Below are positions 63,305-64,000 of a stretch of DNA of 64,000 nt, piece after piece. The stretch is from Candidatus Thioglobus sp. (GTDB lineage: Bacteria > Pseudomonadota > Gammaproteobacteria > PS1 > Pseudothioglobaceae), in the NCBI GenBank assembly GCA_028345055.1, contig JAOMCO010000002.1:1-64000 (forward strand), read 5' to 3'. A model generated the notes under the pieces. It saw only the letters and a list, made by a program, of their open reading frames with translations, was not told the DNA's origin and made no database searches. A program made the position numbers and the translations under genes. How positions within the stretch are numbered: the stretch's first letter is position 1; every line of letters starts with the position of its first letter.

Positions 63305-63868
63305 ATGTTACTTAATTTAAAAAAATTGATAATCTTCTCTATCTTATCCCTAGGAATATTTTCAATTTCATCAATAAATGCTGTCGAAGTACCTAATACT
63401 ATTGACTATGAAGATAGCAAATTGATACTTAATGGCAAAGGTACTCGAATTATTTTTTTCATGAAAGTCTATGATGGAAGTCTATATCTTCAAACTCAAA
63501 GCAGTGATGCTAAAAAAATAATTAATGATAATGCACCAATGGCTATTCGTATTGATGTCTCATCAACAATGGTCACTGCTGATGCAATGACAAAAGCTTT
63601 GAATGAAGGGCTTGAAAAATCAACAGGCAACAATACTGGCCCAATTAGTAAAGAAATTACTCAATTATCCTCATCTTTTGATAGTGGTGTTAGTTCTGGA
63701 GATTATTATGAATTTGTCTATTTGCCTGAAAAAGGTACGCACGTGCTTAAAAATAACAAACTTGTAGAATTAATAAAAGGGATAGAATTTAAAAAGGCTT
63801 TTTTTGGAATATTTCTATCAGACAATCCGATACAAAAAAACTTAAAGAAAGCAATGCTCGGAGGTTAA
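63305..63868 (+). CDS. Chalcone isomerase-like periplasmic protein
   Basis: 187 aa; signal peptide, LILNGKGTRIIFFMKVYDGSLYLQT, FFGIFLSDNPIQKNLKKAMLG. Confidence 0.82.
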   Translation: MLLNLKKLIIFSILSLGIFSISSINAVEVPNTIDYEDSKLILNGKGTRIIFFMKVYDGSLYLQTQSSDAKKIINDNAPMAIRIDVSSTMVTADAMTKALNEGLEKSTGNNTGPISKEITQLSSSFDSGVSSGDYYEFVYLPEKGTHVLKNNKLVELIKGIEFKKAFFGIFLSDNPIQKNLKKAMLGG

Positions 63869-63874
63869 GTAAAT

Positions 63875-64000
63875 ATGTCAAATCACCCATCTTCATTTGC
63901 TGACTGGCAAAACTATCCTTCAACTCTAGATCCAATTCATGTCTCATGGCTAAAAAATGCCAAAAGATCAAAAACTGCTTTTGCTGTAGCAGATATTGAG
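63875..64000 (+). CDS. Uncharacterised protein, truncated by window end
   Basis: ATG 6 nt after the previous stop; open to the edge: MSNHPSSFADWQNYPSTLDPIHVSWLKNAKRSKTAFAVADIE. Confidence 0.6.
   Translation, partial: MSNHPSSFADWQNYPSTLDPIHVSWLKNAKRSKTAFAVADIE

Noticed and set aside
1-64000. CRISPR arrays, tRNA/rRNA genes, IS elements, prophage or toxin-antitoxin modules
   Set aside because: Visual scan of intergenic gaps and ORF products showed no regularly spaced repeats, cloverleaf-like sequences, transposases, integrases or phage structural genes; a tool-based scan would be needed to exclude short elements.

Overview
This 64 kb window is AT-rich, gene-dense bacterial chromosome. I infer a marine gammaproteobacterium, with gene content and composition resembling the SUP05/Thioglobus group; this comes from gene content only and no phylogeny was run. 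Most of the window is housekeeping: ung (partial), pdxB, a molybdenum-cofactor cluster (moaE, mobA, moeA-moaC-moaA-moaD-mog), argJ, ntrYX-trkAH, rnd, rsmD, coaD, dnaKJ, eno, psd, proS, gatCAB, aroB, ileS, rluB, trpS, coaX, nhaD and ygfZ. I saw no rRNA, tRNA, CRISPR, transposase or prophage genes. The most interesting parts are: (1) a probable Fur-controlled iron operon, fbpC / DUF4856 protein with an EF-hand-like loop / sterol-desaturase-family protein / fbpA / fbpB, with palindromic Fur-like boxes and a perfect intrinsic-terminator-like hairpin inside the desaturase coding sequence; (2) cbbQ-cbbO (RuBisCO-activase-type genes) next to malonyl-CoA decarboxylase with no RuBisCO gene in the window; (3) an NtrX response regulator that lacks the AAA+ sigma54-activation domain; (4) a membrane pyrophosphatase with K+-dependent and Na+-type signature residues, next to trkHA; (5) a PhyH oxygenase-TSUP exporter pair; (6) an isolated Asp-rich porin-like gene with a strong promoter and a terminator. 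I found no obvious wholly novel multi-gene defence or mobile system.
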